56,139 nucleotides of DNA from contig DASVDG010000015.1 in assembly GCA_036381255.1 (NCBI GenBank), positions 1 to 56,139 on the forward strand. Reading direction: 5' to 3'. A program made the translations under genes and the position numbers. Shown piece after piece: positions 1 through 8,315 of this stretch (within the stretch, counting starts at the first letter, position 1; each line of letters begins with the position of its first letter). Source of the DNA: CALBZE01 sp036381255. GTDB taxonomy: Bacteria; Gemmatimonadota; Gemmatimonadetes; Longimicrobiales; RSA9. The notes beneath the pieces were generated by a model. That model did no database searches. It had not been told where the DNA came from and saw only the letters and a program-made list of their open reading frames with translations.

Positions 1-198
1 TTCGAGCCGATGGTGAGTCCCGGATAGACCGGCCAACGCCGCCGCATGTGGGCTGGATCACCGGCCCGCGCGGCCGGTCCGCATTGGAACCGATGTGGCG
101 CGGGTCGTGCACTTGGTGCCGGCAGTTCTCAATGCCGGCAAGGTGCCGCGCGCTGCCGGCAGCACGAGAGGCGCCGTGCGGCTCGATCCCAGTTTGCC

Positions 199-438
199 AT
201 GCAGTTCATCCGCCGTTTTCTCGCTCGTCTCCGCGCCTGGCATCTCGATCGGCGGAGCGCTCGCATTCCGGCCATCGCCATTCTCGCGGACGCCGCGACG
301 ACGATCCACCGGGACGTCACCTCGAACGGCATTCGCGTCTACAGCCTGTGCGGCTGCTGCGGCGCGCGCCTCAACGCCAGCGCCACCTTGTGCGACGAGT
401 GCGCACAGAAGCAAAGTCGGCCGGCACGCCCGTTCTGA
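199..438 (+). CDS. small zinc-ribbon protein, hypothetical
   Basis: A 79-residue reading frame from an ATG. The C-terminal half carries two closely spaced cysteine pairs (CGCCGARL followed by LCDEC), which resemble a zinc-ribbon or rubredoxin-like knuckle. The N-terminal half is basic and rich in Arg, Leu and Ala, with no clear membrane segment. I do not recognise a named family. The Cys pairs are the main reason to believe the frame, because other frames in this GC-rich DNA are also open. It precedes a short hydrophobic frame and a membrane protein on the same strand. Confidence 0.4.
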   Translation: MQFIRRFLARLRAWHLDRRSARIPAIAILADAATTIHRDVTSNGIRVYSLCGCCGARLNASATLCDECAQKQSRPARPF

Positions 439-452
439 CGTACATTGCAGTC

Positions 453-578
453 GTGATCCTAGCGACTCCTCCCGCGCTGAACCGGCCGCACCTCGATTGG
501 GTGCTCGTCGGCGTCGCGCTCGTGCTTCCCTGGGCCTGGTTGGTTGCGCTGGATCGGCTGCTGAAACGGGCGCGCTGA
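453..578 (+). CDS. possible small single-span membrane peptide
   Basis: A 41-residue frame from GTG whose centre (VLVGVALVLPWAWLVAL) would form one membrane helix, followed by a basic tail (LLKRAR). Its TGA stop directly abuts the GTG of the next gene at 579, so translation could be coupled. There is no homology evidence and the frame may be chance. It is listed because the spacing and helix-plus-basic-tail layout are plausible. Confidence 0.25.
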   Translation: MILATPPALNRPHLDWVLVGVALVLPWAWLVALDRLLKRAR

Positions 579-1094
579 GTGTACGTCGGCCACGCCGCGC
601 TGGCGCTCTTCGCCAAGAGCCGCCGGCAGCGACTCTCGCTCGCCCTTCTCGTGCCAGTGGCCTTCGCGCCAGACTGGATCCAGTGGGTGCTCTACGGCTT
701 CGGATGGACGCGGCCGGCACTATCGCACGCGCTGCTCACGGTGACCGCGGGCGCCGTGGTCGTCGCGGTCGCGTACCGCTGCCTGGTTCGCTCGTCCGGG
801 GCGACCGGCAATGCGCTGGTGCTCTGGCTGCTGTACATGTCGCACTGGGCCGCCGATTTCCTCACGGGAACGACCAAGGCGACCTGGCCGGGCGGTCCCC
901 ATGTGGGTCTCGGTCTGTATGGGCATCCGTTTTGGGATTTTCTGATCGAGATGATCGTGGTGGTCGCGTGCTGGCTCGCCTACCAGCGCTCGCTGACGGC
1001 AGACGAGCGGAAGCGGACGGCCGGGTGGATGATTCCCGCCGGTCTGGCGGGCATGCAGATCGGCTTTCTTGCGCTGGCACGGGCCGGAGGCTGA
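579..1094 (+). CDS. integral membrane protein, YdjM-like metal-dependent hydrolase family
   Basis: A 171-residue protein with about four hydrophobic segments. A His near the N terminus (YVGHAAL), an APDW motif, SHALLT and SHWAADFLT follow the spaced His/Asp pattern of the YdjM/PF04307 membrane proteins, often annotated as metal-dependent hydrolases of unknown substrate. The GTG start at 579 follows the upstream stop immediately. The His and Asp residues lie at membrane edges, as expected for a membrane-embedded metal site. Family assignment is by motif pattern only; the reaction is unknown. Confidence 0.6.
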   Translation: MYVGHAALALFAKSRRQRLSLALLVPVAFAPDWIQWVLYGFGWTRPALSHALLTVTAGAVVVAVAYRCLVRSSGATGNALVLWLLYMSHWAADFLTGTTKATWPGGPHVGLGLYGHPFWDFLIEMIVVVACWLAYQRSLTADERKRTAGWMIPAGLAGMQIGFLALARAGG

Positions 1095-1216
1095 TCCCCG
1101 CCGTTGCCCGCCGGCCCCATGATCGGCATCTTGAAGCCGAGCCCGCCGGCGACGTTGGCCATGCGCCGCATGTCTCTTGCAAGGTTCGGCCGTCGCACTC
1201 AACCCGTAGAGGCGAC

Positions 1217-1477
1217 ATGGCTGATCAGAGCGGACCGCGCGGCATCGTGACGCTGGTGTGCTTGACGTGTGGAAACGAGAAGTTCTACGACCAGGCGGTG
1301 CCGAACGCCGTCACCTGTGACCGGTGCGGCGGCACGGTGTTCCGGAATTTTGCCACCCCAACCGAGCCCGACGAAGCCTCGATCGCGCAGCTCGAAGACC
1401 AGGCGCGCAGCATCCAGTACGGCGACGCGTCGCCGGACACCGCGCCGGGTGATGTGCGCGATCTCGATACGCGGTGA
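1217..1477 (+). CDS. zinc-ribbon hypothetical protein
   Basis: An 86-residue protein from ATG. A four-cysteine ribbon (CLTCGN, then CDRCGGTVF about 20 residues later) occupies residues 17-45. The C-terminal half is acidic and probably disordered (EDQARSIQYGD and onward). Such proteins often bind nucleic acid or a partner protein through one structural zinc, but nothing here identifies the partner. It stands alone between the membrane protein and the MgtC run. Confidence 0.6.
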   Translation: MADQSGPRGIVTLVCLTCGNEKFYDQAVPNAVTCDRCGGTVFRNFATPTEPDEASIAQLEDQARSIQYGDASPDTAPGDVRDLDTR

Positions 1478-1529
1478 TCCGCAAGGTGAATCGCGGTCGG
1501 TAACGGCGTCTCGCCGGCAGGAGCAATCG

Positions 1530-1535
1530 TATAAT
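1530..1535 (+). promoter_or_regulatory. candidate -10 box ahead of the MgtC-like gene
   Basis: A perfect TATAAT in otherwise GC-rich DNA, with no good -35 hexamer 16-18 nt upstream. It lies 7 nt before an in-frame CTG at 1543. A Shine-Dalgarno-like AGGAG at 1519-1523 overlaps the same spacer, so either a leaderless or a conventional start is possible. Confidence 0.35.
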
Positions 1536-1542
1536 TCTCGAT

Positions 1543-2250
1543 CTGGCTGCCGTCGCCAACGACGCGAAGACCATCGCCGGCCTCGCTGAGGCCTTCCGCC
1601 TGACCGTACTCAGCAAGCTGCTGCTCGCCACCCTGCTCGGCGGCGCCATCGGTCTGGAACGCGAGCTGGCGGGCAAGCCCAGCGGCCTGCGCACGAACAT
1701 CCTGATCTGTGTGGGCGCCGCGCTGTTCATGCAGCTCTCCATCGACGTCGCCGAGATCGGGTTCTCGCCCGACGGCCATCCCTACGGCGACACGACGCGC
1801 ATCGCCGCGCAGATCGTCTCGGGCATCGGCTTTCTCGGAGCCGGTGCGATCCTGCACAGCGAGGGCGCGGTGGTCGGGCTGACGTCCGCCGCGACCGTCT
1901 GGGTGGTCGCGGCCATCGGCGCGGCGGTCGGGGCCGGCTTCTACGTCGACGCCGTGGGCGGCACGCTGCTCATCATGCTCGTGCTCGTCGGGCTGCGGCC
2001 GTTCGAAGGCTATCTGCTCGCCAAGCGTCGCCGCGTACGCGCCACGCTGCGCGTGAAGCCTGGCGTCGGCTTCGACTCGATCGAGCGGGTCATCCAACGA
2101 GAGGGCGTGCACGTCTTCTCGCGGCGCACGTTCGAGCACGATACGGATCGCACCTTCGAGCTCGAGCTGATCGGCGCGTCCAGCGCGCTGGAGCGCGCGC
2201 TCGGCAAGGCGCGCGTGAACGAGGACGTGATCAGCGTCAACGTCGAATGA
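1543..2250 (+). CDS. MgtC/SapB-family membrane protein
   Basis: About 235 residues. The N-terminal membrane domain contains the family signature IGLERELAGKPSGLRTN followed by GAALF and SGIGFLGAGAI. The C-terminal third, after the last helix, is a soluble ACT-like domain. MgtC relatives affect magnesium homeostasis, membrane potential and virulence in other bacteria. The start is a problem: the conserved region begins before any in-frame ATG, GTG or TTG (the first is GTG 1711, inside the domain). The real start is therefore a rare codon, CTG 1543 or ATT 1534, or there is a sequence error. It overlaps the next gene by 4 nt and begins a six-gene run. Confidence 0.8.
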   Translation: MAAVANDAKTIAGLAEAFRLTVLSKLLLATLLGGAIGLERELAGKPSGLRTNILICVGAALFMQLSIDVAEIGFSPDGHPYGDTTRIAAQIVSGIGFLGAGAILHSEGAVVGLTSAATVWVVAAIGAAVGAGFYVDAVGGTLLIMLVLVGLRPFEGYLLAKRRRVRATLRVKPGVGFDSIERVIQREGVHVFSRRTFEHDTDRTFELELIGASSALERALGKARVNEDVISVNVE

Positions 2251-3284
2251 CGGAACGCCTGCTCGTCGCCGACCTCAACGCGAGCTCGCGCAACTGGGCG
2301 CTCCCGCCCGACGGAGAGGCGCGACTCCGGCGCGAAGCGCCGCCGGGCTGGCGCATTCACGTCGTGCGATCGACGACGAGCTCGGATGGCGACGGACCGC
2401 CGCGGCCCAGCGACGAGGTGATGGCGGCGGTGGCCGGCGCCGAGGCCTACTTCGGCTTCGGCATTCCCCGGCTCCTCTTTCTCGAGGCGAAGAAGCTCGC
2501 GTGGGTGCACTCGGCGGCGGCCGGCGTCGGCAGCGCGCTGTACCCGGAGATGCTCGCGAGTCCGGTCATTCTCACCAACTCGGCGGGCATTCACGCCATC
2601 CCCATCGCGGAGTACGTCGTCGCCGGCGTGCTGCACTTTCTTCGCGGGCTCGACTTCGTGGTCGATCAGCAGCGACGCGGGGAATGGAGCAAGGCCCCGT
2701 TCGTCTCGCTCGACGCGCCGCTGCGCGAGATGGACAGCGTCCGCGCCCTCATCGTTGGAGTGGGCGGGATCGGCGGCGAGGCGGCCAAGCGCCTCTCGGC
2801 GCTCGGGGCCCGGTGCACGGGCGTGCGGCGCCGCGTCGCCGCGGGCGTGCCCGACGGTTTCGAGCGCGTGATCGGCCTCGATCAGTTCGACGCGGCCCTC
2901 CCCGAGCACGACGTCATCGTGCTCGCGGTGCCGATGACCGCCGAGACGCGCGGCTTGCTGACGGCGGAGCGCCTGGATCGTCTTCCGAAGTCGGCCGTCG
3001 TGGTGAATGTCGCGCGCGGGGCGCTGATCGATGAGGACGCGATCGCCGAACGTCTGCGCGACGGCCGCATTCGCGGCGCGGTGCTGGACGTCTTCCGCCA
3101 CGAGCCACTGGCAGCGGACAGCCCGCTGTGGCAGCTTCGTTCGGTGCTGGTCAGCCCGCACATCTCTCCCGTGTCCCCCGGCCGGTTCTGGCCAAGGCAG
3201 CTCGATCTCTTTCTCGAGAATTGGCGCCGCTATGTCCGTGGCGACGCGATGCTGAACGTGGTCGACAAGAACGCCGGATACTGA
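2247..3284 (+). CDS. D-2-hydroxyacid dehydrogenase, NAD-binding
   Basis: A 345-residue member of the D-isomer 2-hydroxyacid dehydrogenase family, which reduces 2-keto acids or oxidises D-2-hydroxy acids with NAD(P). The Rossmann glycine motif GVGGIGG lies near residue 171. The catalytic Arg is in VARGALIDEDA (about 257), the Glu in FRHEPL (about 285) and the His in VSPHIS (about 305). The substrate cannot be read from sequence. It starts by ATGA overlap with the MgtC-like gene and is followed after 6 nt by pilT, so it is probably co-transcribed, though no shared pathway is evident. Confidence 0.85.
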   Translation: MTERLLVADLNASSRNWALPPDGEARLRREAPPGWRIHVVRSTTSSDGDGPPRPSDEVMAAVAGAEAYFGFGIPRLLFLEAKKLAWVHSAAAGVGSALYPEMLASPVILTNSAGIHAIPIAEYVVAGVLHFLRGLDFVVDQQRRGEWSKAPFVSLDAPLREMDSVRALIVGVGGIGGEAAKRLSALGARCTGVRRRVAAGVPDGFERVIGLDQFDAALPEHDVIVLAVPMTAETRGLLTAERLDRLPKSAVVVNVARGALIDEDAIAERLRDGRIRGAVLDVFRHEPLAADSPLWQLRSVLVSPHISPVSPGRFWPRQLDLFLENWRRYVRGDAMLNVVDKNAGY

Positions 3285-3290
3285 GAAGGT

Positions 3291-4469
3291 ATGGAAAAGA
3301 TCATCAAAGCCGCCGTCGACCGGGGCGCGTCCGACCTGCACATCAAGGCGGGCGACGTCTTCCGCGCGCGCATCAATGGCGACCTCGTCCCGCTCACGCG
3401 TCAGGCGCTGACGCCGGAGCAGACCCGCGCCATCGCGCTGCACCTCATGCACAACGAGGACGACAAGGCGCGCATCGACAAGATCCTCGACTACGACTGT
3501 TCGTGGGCGGCGTCCGGCATCGGACGCTTCCGCGTCAACATCATGCGCCAGCGCGGCTCGTTCTCGATCATCATGCGCGTGATTCCGTGGGAGGTGCCGA
3601 CCTTCGAAAAGCTCGGGCTGCCTCCCGTCATGGCGAAGATCGCCGAAGCGGAGCGTGGCATGGTGCTGGTGACCGGCGTGACGGGCTCGGGCAAGTCGAG
3701 CACGATGGCGGCGCTGATCGACTACATCAACCAGCGCGAGTCGGGGCACATCCTCACGCTGGAGAACCCCATTGAGTTCCTGCACAAGGACAAGAACTGC
3801 TCCGTGACGCAGCGCGAGATCGGCTCGGACACGGAAGACTTCAAGATGGGGTTGCGCGCCGCGCTGCGTCAGGATCCGGACGTGATCATGATCGGCGAGC
3901 TCCGCGACGCGGAGACGATCGACACCGCCATGAAGGCGGCGGAGACCGGCCACGTCCTCATGTCGACGCTGCATACGCCGGATGCGTCGAGCACGATCAT
4001 GCGCATGATGGCGATGTTTCCGCCCGAGGAGCAGGACGTCGTGCGCATCCGCCTCGCCGAGTCGCTGACGGCGGTGATATCCCAGCGGCTCCTGCCCAAG
4101 CGCGACGGCAAGGGACGCGCGGTTGCCGCCGAGGTCATGATCAACACGCCGTCCATTCGCGACCTCATCGCCGAGGGTTCGCGCATCGGTGAGATCAAGG
4201 ATTTCATCGAGGAAGGACGCGAGCAGTACGGCATGCAGACGTTCGACCAGTGCCTGGCCGACCTCGTGGCGCGCGGGGACGTGACGTTCGACGTCGCCAA
4301 GGCCGCGGCCAGCAATCCGTCGGATTTCGAGCTCAAGATGCGCATGTTCTCGAACACGCCATCGGAGGGCATCGTCACGTCCGCCGAAACGCCGCCGGAG
4401 GGCAGCGGGACGCCCAGCGGGCAGCTGGAAGGCATGCAGGCGGGCGGCCTGGATTTTCTCGGCCAATGA
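3291..4469 (+). CDS. pilT: type IV pilus retraction ATPase PilT
   Basis: A 392-residue secretion ATPase of the PilT class, the cytoplasmic hexamer that powers type IV pilus retraction and twitching. The N terminus has the typical GASDLHIKAG. Walker A GVTGSGKS is at about 129-136, the Walker B region PDVIMIGELRDAET at about 195 and the His box STLHTPDA at about 225. The C-terminal tail of about 45 residues is Gly/Ser/Pro-rich. The assembly ATPase pilB, platform pilC and pilin genes are not nearby. Its stop overlaps the next start (ATGA), so expression is tied to the surrounding metabolic genes. Confidence 0.93.
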   Translation: MEKIIKAAVDRGASDLHIKAGDVFRARINGDLVPLTRQALTPEQTRAIALHLMHNEDDKARIDKILDYDCSWAASGIGRFRVNIMRQRGSFSIIMRVIPWEVPTFEKLGLPPVMAKIAEAERGMVLVTGVTGSGKSSTMAALIDYINQRESGHILTLENPIEFLHKDKNCSVTQREIGSDTEDFKMGLRAALRQDPDVIMIGELRDAETIDTAMKAAETGHVLMSTLHTPDASSTIMRMMAMFPPEEQDVVRIRLAESLTAVISQRLLPKRDGKGRAVAAEVMINTPSIRDLIAEGSRIGEIKDFIEEGREQYGMQTFDQCLADLVARGDVTFDVAKAAASNPSDFELKMRMFSNTPSEGIVTSAETPPEGSGTPSGQLEGMQAGGLDFLGQ

Positions 4470-5368
4470 AGAAGCGACTCGAGGGCGTCTTCGGGCCGGT
4501 CGTCACGACGTTCTACCGTGAAGGTGGCGAGCTCGATCTGGCGTCGTTCGCGGCCAACGTGCTGTCGCACGTCGCCGCCGGGCTGCACGGCGTCGTCGTC
4601 GCCGGGTCGACCGGCGAAGCGGCGCTGCTCGACGCGAACGAGCGTCGCGAGCTGGTCAACGCGGCGCGCGAGGTGCTTCCGTCGGACAAGGCGCTGCTCG
4701 TCGGCACCGGCGCGGAGTCCACGCGCACGGCCATTCAACTGACGCGCGACGCCGCCGAGCGCGGCGCCGACGCGGTGCTCGTGGTGTCGCCGCACTACTA
4801 CGGCGCGAACATGACGGCGCCCGCACTCAAGCAGCACTACTGGCGCCTCGCCGACCAGAGCCCGGTGCCGGTGCTGCTGTACAACATTCCGAAGTACATG
4901 CACTTCTCGCTCGGGCCGGAGCTGGTCCACGAGCTCTCGATGCACGAGAACATCGTCGGCATCAAGGACAGCTCGGGCAACCGCGAGCTCATGTCGTCGT
5001 ACCTCAACTGCGCGTCGGAGTCGTTCGCGATCCTGACCGGCAACGCCCAGATCTTCCAGTACTCGCTGCAGGCGGGAGCGCGCGGCGGCATTCTCGCCGT
5101 CGGATTGTTCGCGCCGGCGCTCGCCCTCGACGTGTACGAGTCGCAGCGTCGCGGCGACTCCGCCGCGGCCGGCGCGGCGCAGGAGCGTCTCGCGCCGCTC
5201 GGCGCCCGGATCGTCGGCGAGCTTGGCATCGCGGGGGTGAAGGCCGCTCTCGATTACGTCGGCCTCGTTGGCGGACCGGTGCGCTCGCCGCTCATGCCAC
5301 TCACCGACGCCCAGCGGGGCGACGTGGAGCAATTGATGCGCGCCGCCGAGCTGTCCCCTATCGGGTGA
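4466..5368 (+). CDS. dihydrodipicolinate synthase family lyase
   Basis: A 300-residue TIM-barrel class I aldolase of the DapA/N-acetylneuraminate lyase family. Family motifs seen are GSTGEA for the pyruvate carboxylate, LLYNIPKY with the catalytic Tyr near 138, and GIKDSSGN with the Schiff-base Lys near 167. The reaction joins or cleaves pyruvate and an aldehyde. It could be 4-hydroxy-tetrahydrodipicolinate synthase (lysine pathway) or 4-hydroxy-2-oxoglutarate aldolase. No other lysine gene is adjacent, so I leave the symbol empty. ATG 4466 overlaps the pilT stop. Confidence 0.85.
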   Translation: MKKRLEGVFGPVVTTFYREGGELDLASFAANVLSHVAAGLHGVVVAGSTGEAALLDANERRELVNAAREVLPSDKALLVGTGAESTRTAIQLTRDAAERGADAVLVVSPHYYGANMTAPALKQHYWRLADQSPVPVLLYNIPKYMHFSLGPELVHELSMHENIVGIKDSSGNRELMSSYLNCASESFAILTGNAQIFQYSLQAGARGGILAVGLFAPALALDVYESQRRGDSAAAGAAQERLAPLGARIVGELGIAGVKAALDYVGLVGGPVRSPLMPLTDAQRGDVEQLMRAAELSPIG

Positions 5369-5369
5369 T

Positions 5370-6443
5370 GTGAGCGCCGCGGCGCGCCACCTCGAGCATC
5401 TGGCGGCGCGCCCACGCCCCACGGGCAGCGCGGCTGTGGCGGACGCGCGCCGGTACTGCGCCGAGGTCCTGCAGGCGGCTGGTTTCGGAACCGCGGAGGC
5501 GCCATTCCAGTTCTCGGGGTTCCCGGGCCGGCTTGGCACGCCGATCGGCGGTGCGTGGCTCGCGATTGCGTTGACCCTGGCGGCGCACCTCGCCGTGACT
5601 GGTCACCCGATGATGGCGGCCTGCAGTCTGGTCGCCGCGACAGCGCTCCTCGGCATCGTCGGCGGTCTGCTCGCGTCGCGCGGGGTGGTCAGTCTCGGCG
5701 TCATGCGCGAAACTGGCGTGAACCTCGAGGCCACGCGGCCGGGGATGGCGCCGCATGTTTGGCTCGTGGCGCACATCGACTCCAAGTGGCAGCCGATCCC
5801 GATGCTGGCGCGGGCGGCGGGGATCACCACGCTCGTGTTGTGCGCTCTGGCCGCGCTGGCGCTCGCCATCGCGGGCGTCTCCGCGACAGGCGCCTGGCAT
5901 TGGCTGACCGTCGTTGGCTGGATCGGCGCGTTGCCGGTGCTACTGTCGGTTGTCGGCGCGCGTGGACCGGGGGCGCTGGACAACGCGAGCGGCGTGGCGG
6001 CCGTGCTGGCGGCGGCCTCGGCGCTCCCGCACGTCGCGCCGGTCGGGGTGCTGATCACGGACGCCGAGGAGCTTGGCCTGGCCGGAGCGCGCGCGTGGGC
6101 GGCGCGCCGCGAGCCCGGCATCGCGCTCAACTGCGACGGCGTGGACGACACGGGAGTCCTGAGCGTGATGTACAACGGTAGACGGCCCGAGTCGCTCACG
6201 GCGGCGATTCGGCACGGGGCCGGCGGCGCGTGCGTACGCATCATGCCCATGATTCCGGGCGTGCTCGCCGACAATGTCGCCTTCACCTCCGCCGGCTGGC
6301 GGAGCGTGACACTCAGCAAGGGTTCGCTTCGTACGCTTCAGCGAATCCACACCATGTCCGACGACCTCGCGCACCTGAGCGGCGCGGGAATCGACGAAGT
6401 GGCGCGGGTGCTCGCCCGCGCCGCACAGGAGCTTTGCCAATGA
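5370..6443 (+). CDS. membrane-embedded M28-family zinc peptidase
   Basis: A 357-residue protein starting with GTG one base after the previous stop. The M28 co-catalytic metal ligands are all recognisable: His in AHIDSK (about 135), Asp in ALDNASG (about 204), Glu pair in DAEELGL (233-234), Asp in NCDGVDD (about 256) and His in RIHTMSD (about 327). Two hydrophobic hairpins (about 60-110 and 150-195) interrupt the peptidase fold and should anchor it in the membrane. The family contains aminopeptidases and related amidohydrolases; the substrate is unknown. It overlaps the DUF456 gene by 4 nt. Confidence 0.8.
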   Translation: MSAAARHLEHLAARPRPTGSAAVADARRYCAEVLQAAGFGTAEAPFQFSGFPGRLGTPIGGAWLAIALTLAAHLAVTGHPMMAACSLVAATALLGIVGGLLASRGVVSLGVMRETGVNLEATRPGMAPHVWLVAHIDSKWQPIPMLARAAGITTLVLCALAALALAIAGVSATGAWHWLTVVGWIGALPVLLSVVGARGPGALDNASGVAAVLAAASALPHVAPVGVLITDAEELGLAGARAWAARREPGIALNCDGVDDTGVLSVMYNGRRPESLTAAIRHGAGGACVRIMPMIPGVLADNVAFTSAGWRSVTLSKGSLRTLQRIHTMSDDLAHLSGAGIDEVARVLARAAQELCQ

Positions 6444-6931
6444 ACCAACTGCTGCTCGGAGCCGCGCTCCTGCTCGGCTTGATCATGATCCCGTTCGGCA
6501 TGCCCGGCACCCTCGTGATGTTCGCTGCCGTGCTCTGCTACAAGCTGCTGGTTCCCACGGGTGGAATCGGCTGGGCCACGGTCGTCATCACCGGCGCGCT
6601 GATGCTCGCCGCCGAGGGACTCGAGTGGGTGCTCACCAGCCGCTTCACGCGAAAGTACGGCGGCTCGCGGCGCGCCAGCTGGGGCGCCGTGATCGGCGGC
6701 ATGATCGGCGCGTTCTTCGGCGTGCCGATTCCCATTCTGGGTTCCGTCGTCGGCGCATTCATCGGCGCGTTCGCCGGGGCACTGGTCGCCGAATTCAGTC
6801 GCGGCAGCGGCACCGGCGCGTCCACGCGCGTCGCGTGGGGGGCGCTGATCGGGCGCGTCACGGGCGCCGCGGTGAAGGTGGCGCTCGGGTTCGTGATCGT
6901 GGTATGGGCGATGTTCGCGGCGTTCACGTAG
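6440..6931 (+). CDS. DUF456 membrane protein
   Basis: A 163-residue protein of four to five hydrophobic segments with Gly-rich repeats (GGMIGAFFG, GAFIGAFAGALVAE) typical of DUF456. These are small integral membrane proteins of unknown function. It ends the ATGA-coupled run that begins at the MgtC-like gene. The next feature downstream is the purA promoter and a strong intrinsic terminator. Confidence 0.8.
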   Translation: MNQLLLGAALLLGLIMIPFGMPGTLVMFAAVLCYKLLVPTGGIGWATVVITGALMLAAEGLEWVLTSRFTRKYGGSRRASWGAVIGGMIGAFFGVPIPILGSVVGAFIGAFAGALVAEFSRGSGTGASTRVAWGALIGRVTGAAVKVALGFVIVVWAMFAAFT

Positions 6932-6940
6932 CCCGTCGAG

Positions 6941-6968
6941 TTGACTCTCCCCCTCTCAGCGGTAGATT
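6941..6968 (+). promoter_or_regulatory. sigma70-type promoter of purA
   Basis: -35 TTGACT (6941-6946), 16-nt spacer, -10 TAGATT (6963-6968). The predicted start point, near 6975, coincides with the first base of the hairpin that follows. Confidence 0.65.
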
Positions 6969-6974
6969 CAAACA

Positions 6975-7008
6975 ACGCCCCCACGGACCCGTCGGGGCGT
7001 ATTTTTTT
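6975..7008 (+). terminator. intrinsic terminator hairpin with seven-T tract in the purA leader
   Basis: A 26-nt palindrome (7-bp outer stem ACGCCCC/GGGGCGT, one C-C mismatch, inner stem ACG/CGT) followed by A and seven T residues at 7002-7008. It can end transcripts of the upstream operon. It also lies exactly where the purA transcript should begin, 27 nt before the purA ATG, so it could act as a 5' hairpin or attenuator. Confidence 0.75.
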
Positions 7009-7034
7009 GCGCGCGAACTCGGGAATACGCACGA

Positions 7035-8315
7035 ATGTTCACTCAGTCGAATCGCACGGTCGTCGTCGTCGGGGCTCAATGGGGCGACGAGGGCAAGGGG
7101 AAGCTCGTGGACGTTCTCGCCGAGCGGGCCGACTGGGTCGTGCGATATCAAGGGGGAGCCAACGCCGGGCACACGGTGGTGCTCGGCGACAAGTCCTTCA
7201 TTCTCCACCAGATCCCCAGCGGCATCCTGCACGAAGGCGTGCGTTGCGCGATCGGTAACGGCGTGGTGCTCGATCCGGACACGCTCTTCACCGAAATCGA
7301 CGGCCTGGTGAAGGACGGCATCGACGTCGAGGGCCGGCTGTACGTGAGCGACCGCGCACATCTCGTGCTGCCGTACCACAAGCTCATCGATTCGGAGAGC
7401 TCGCACAGCAAGGAACTGGGGACGACGGGCCGCGGCATCGGTCCCGCCTACGAGGACAAGGTCGCGCGCCGCGGCGTGCGCGTGGTGGACCTGCGTCATC
7501 GCGACCGTCTGCGCGAGCTCGTGTCGCGCGGCTGCGATCACGCCAACGCGCAGCTCATGCGCTTCAAGTCGGACAAGCGCGTGGACGCCGATTCGACCAT
7601 CGCGCTGCTCGACTCACTCGCCGAGCGCCTGATGCCGCTCGCCGAGGACGTGGGCCTGATGGTGCATCGCGCGCAGAAGACGAGCGCCGCGATTCTCCTC
7701 GAGGGCGCGCAGGGATCGCTGCTCGACGTCGATCACGGCACGTACCCGTTCGTGACGTCCAGCAGCACGACGGCCGGCGGCGCGTGCATCGGCTCGGGAC
7801 TGCCGCCCACGGCCATCGACGCGGTGCTCGGCGTGGTGAAGGCATATACGACGCGCGTCGGCACGGGCCCGCTGCCGACGTTGATGGACGGCCCCATGGA
7901 GGAGCGCGTCCGGTCGCTCGGCAACGAGTTCGGCGCCACCACCGGGCGGGCGCGCCGCTGCGGCTGGTTCGACGCGCTCGTCGTTCGCTATGCGAGCCGC
8001 ATCAACGGCCTCACCGACCTCGCGGTTACGAAGCTGGACGTGCTCGACACGCTCGATCGCCTCGCGATCTGCACGGGCTACGAGGTGGAAGGGGAGCTTC
8101 ACACCGAATTCCCGGGCGACATCGCGGCCCTCGATCAGGTCAAGCCGCGGTATGAGTGGCTGGACGGCTGGCTGGAGTCCACCGCCAACGCCCGCCGGCT
8201 CGAGGACCTTCCGAAGGCCGCGCGCCGTTACCTCGACCGCATGCAGGAGCTCATCGAGACCCGGATCACGTACGTGAGCGTCGGCACGCGTCGCGACCAG
8301 ATCATCGGGTTGTGA
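7035..8315 (+). CDS. purA: adenylosuccinate synthase
   Basis: 426 residues, the usual family length. It converts IMP, aspartate and GTP to adenylosuccinate in AMP synthesis. The P-loop GAQWGDEGKGK is at about 13-23, GGANAGHTVV follows, TTGRGIGPAYEDK carries the IMP site, and FVTSSSTTAGGA and GTGPLPT are present. The gene has its own promoter 94 nt upstream with a terminator-like hairpin in between. Its stop overlaps the GTG of the reductase gene at 8312. Confidence 0.97.
   Translation: MFTQSNRTVVVVGAQWGDEGKGKLVDVLAERADWVVRYQGGANAGHTVVLGDKSFILHQIPSGILHEGVRCAIGNGVVLDPDTLFTEIDGLVKDGIDVEGRLYVSDRAHLVLPYHKLIDSESSHSKELGTTGRGIGPAYEDKVARRGVRVVDLRHRDRLRELVSRGCDHANAQLMRFKSDKRVDADSTIALLDSLAERLMPLAEDVGLMVHRAQKTSAAILLEGAQGSLLDVDHGTYPFVTSSSTTAGGACIGSGLPPTAIDAVLGVVKAYTTRVGTGPLPTLMDGPMEERVRSLGNEFGATTGRARRCGWFDALVVRYASRINGLTDLAVTKLDVLDTLDRLAICTGYEVEGELHTEFPGDIAALDQVKPRYEWLDGWLESTANARRLEDLPKAARRYLDRMQELIETRITYVSVGTRRDQIIGL

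Noticed and set aside
980..1198. Small minus-strand frame with a Met/Gly-rich N terminus
   Set aside because: Most of it is antisense to the YdjM-like gene; no ribosome site or family match supports it.
2010..5539. Long minus-strand frames opposite pilT and the DHDPS gene
   Set aside because: Composition is typical of antisense shadow frames, and real families lie on the plus strand.
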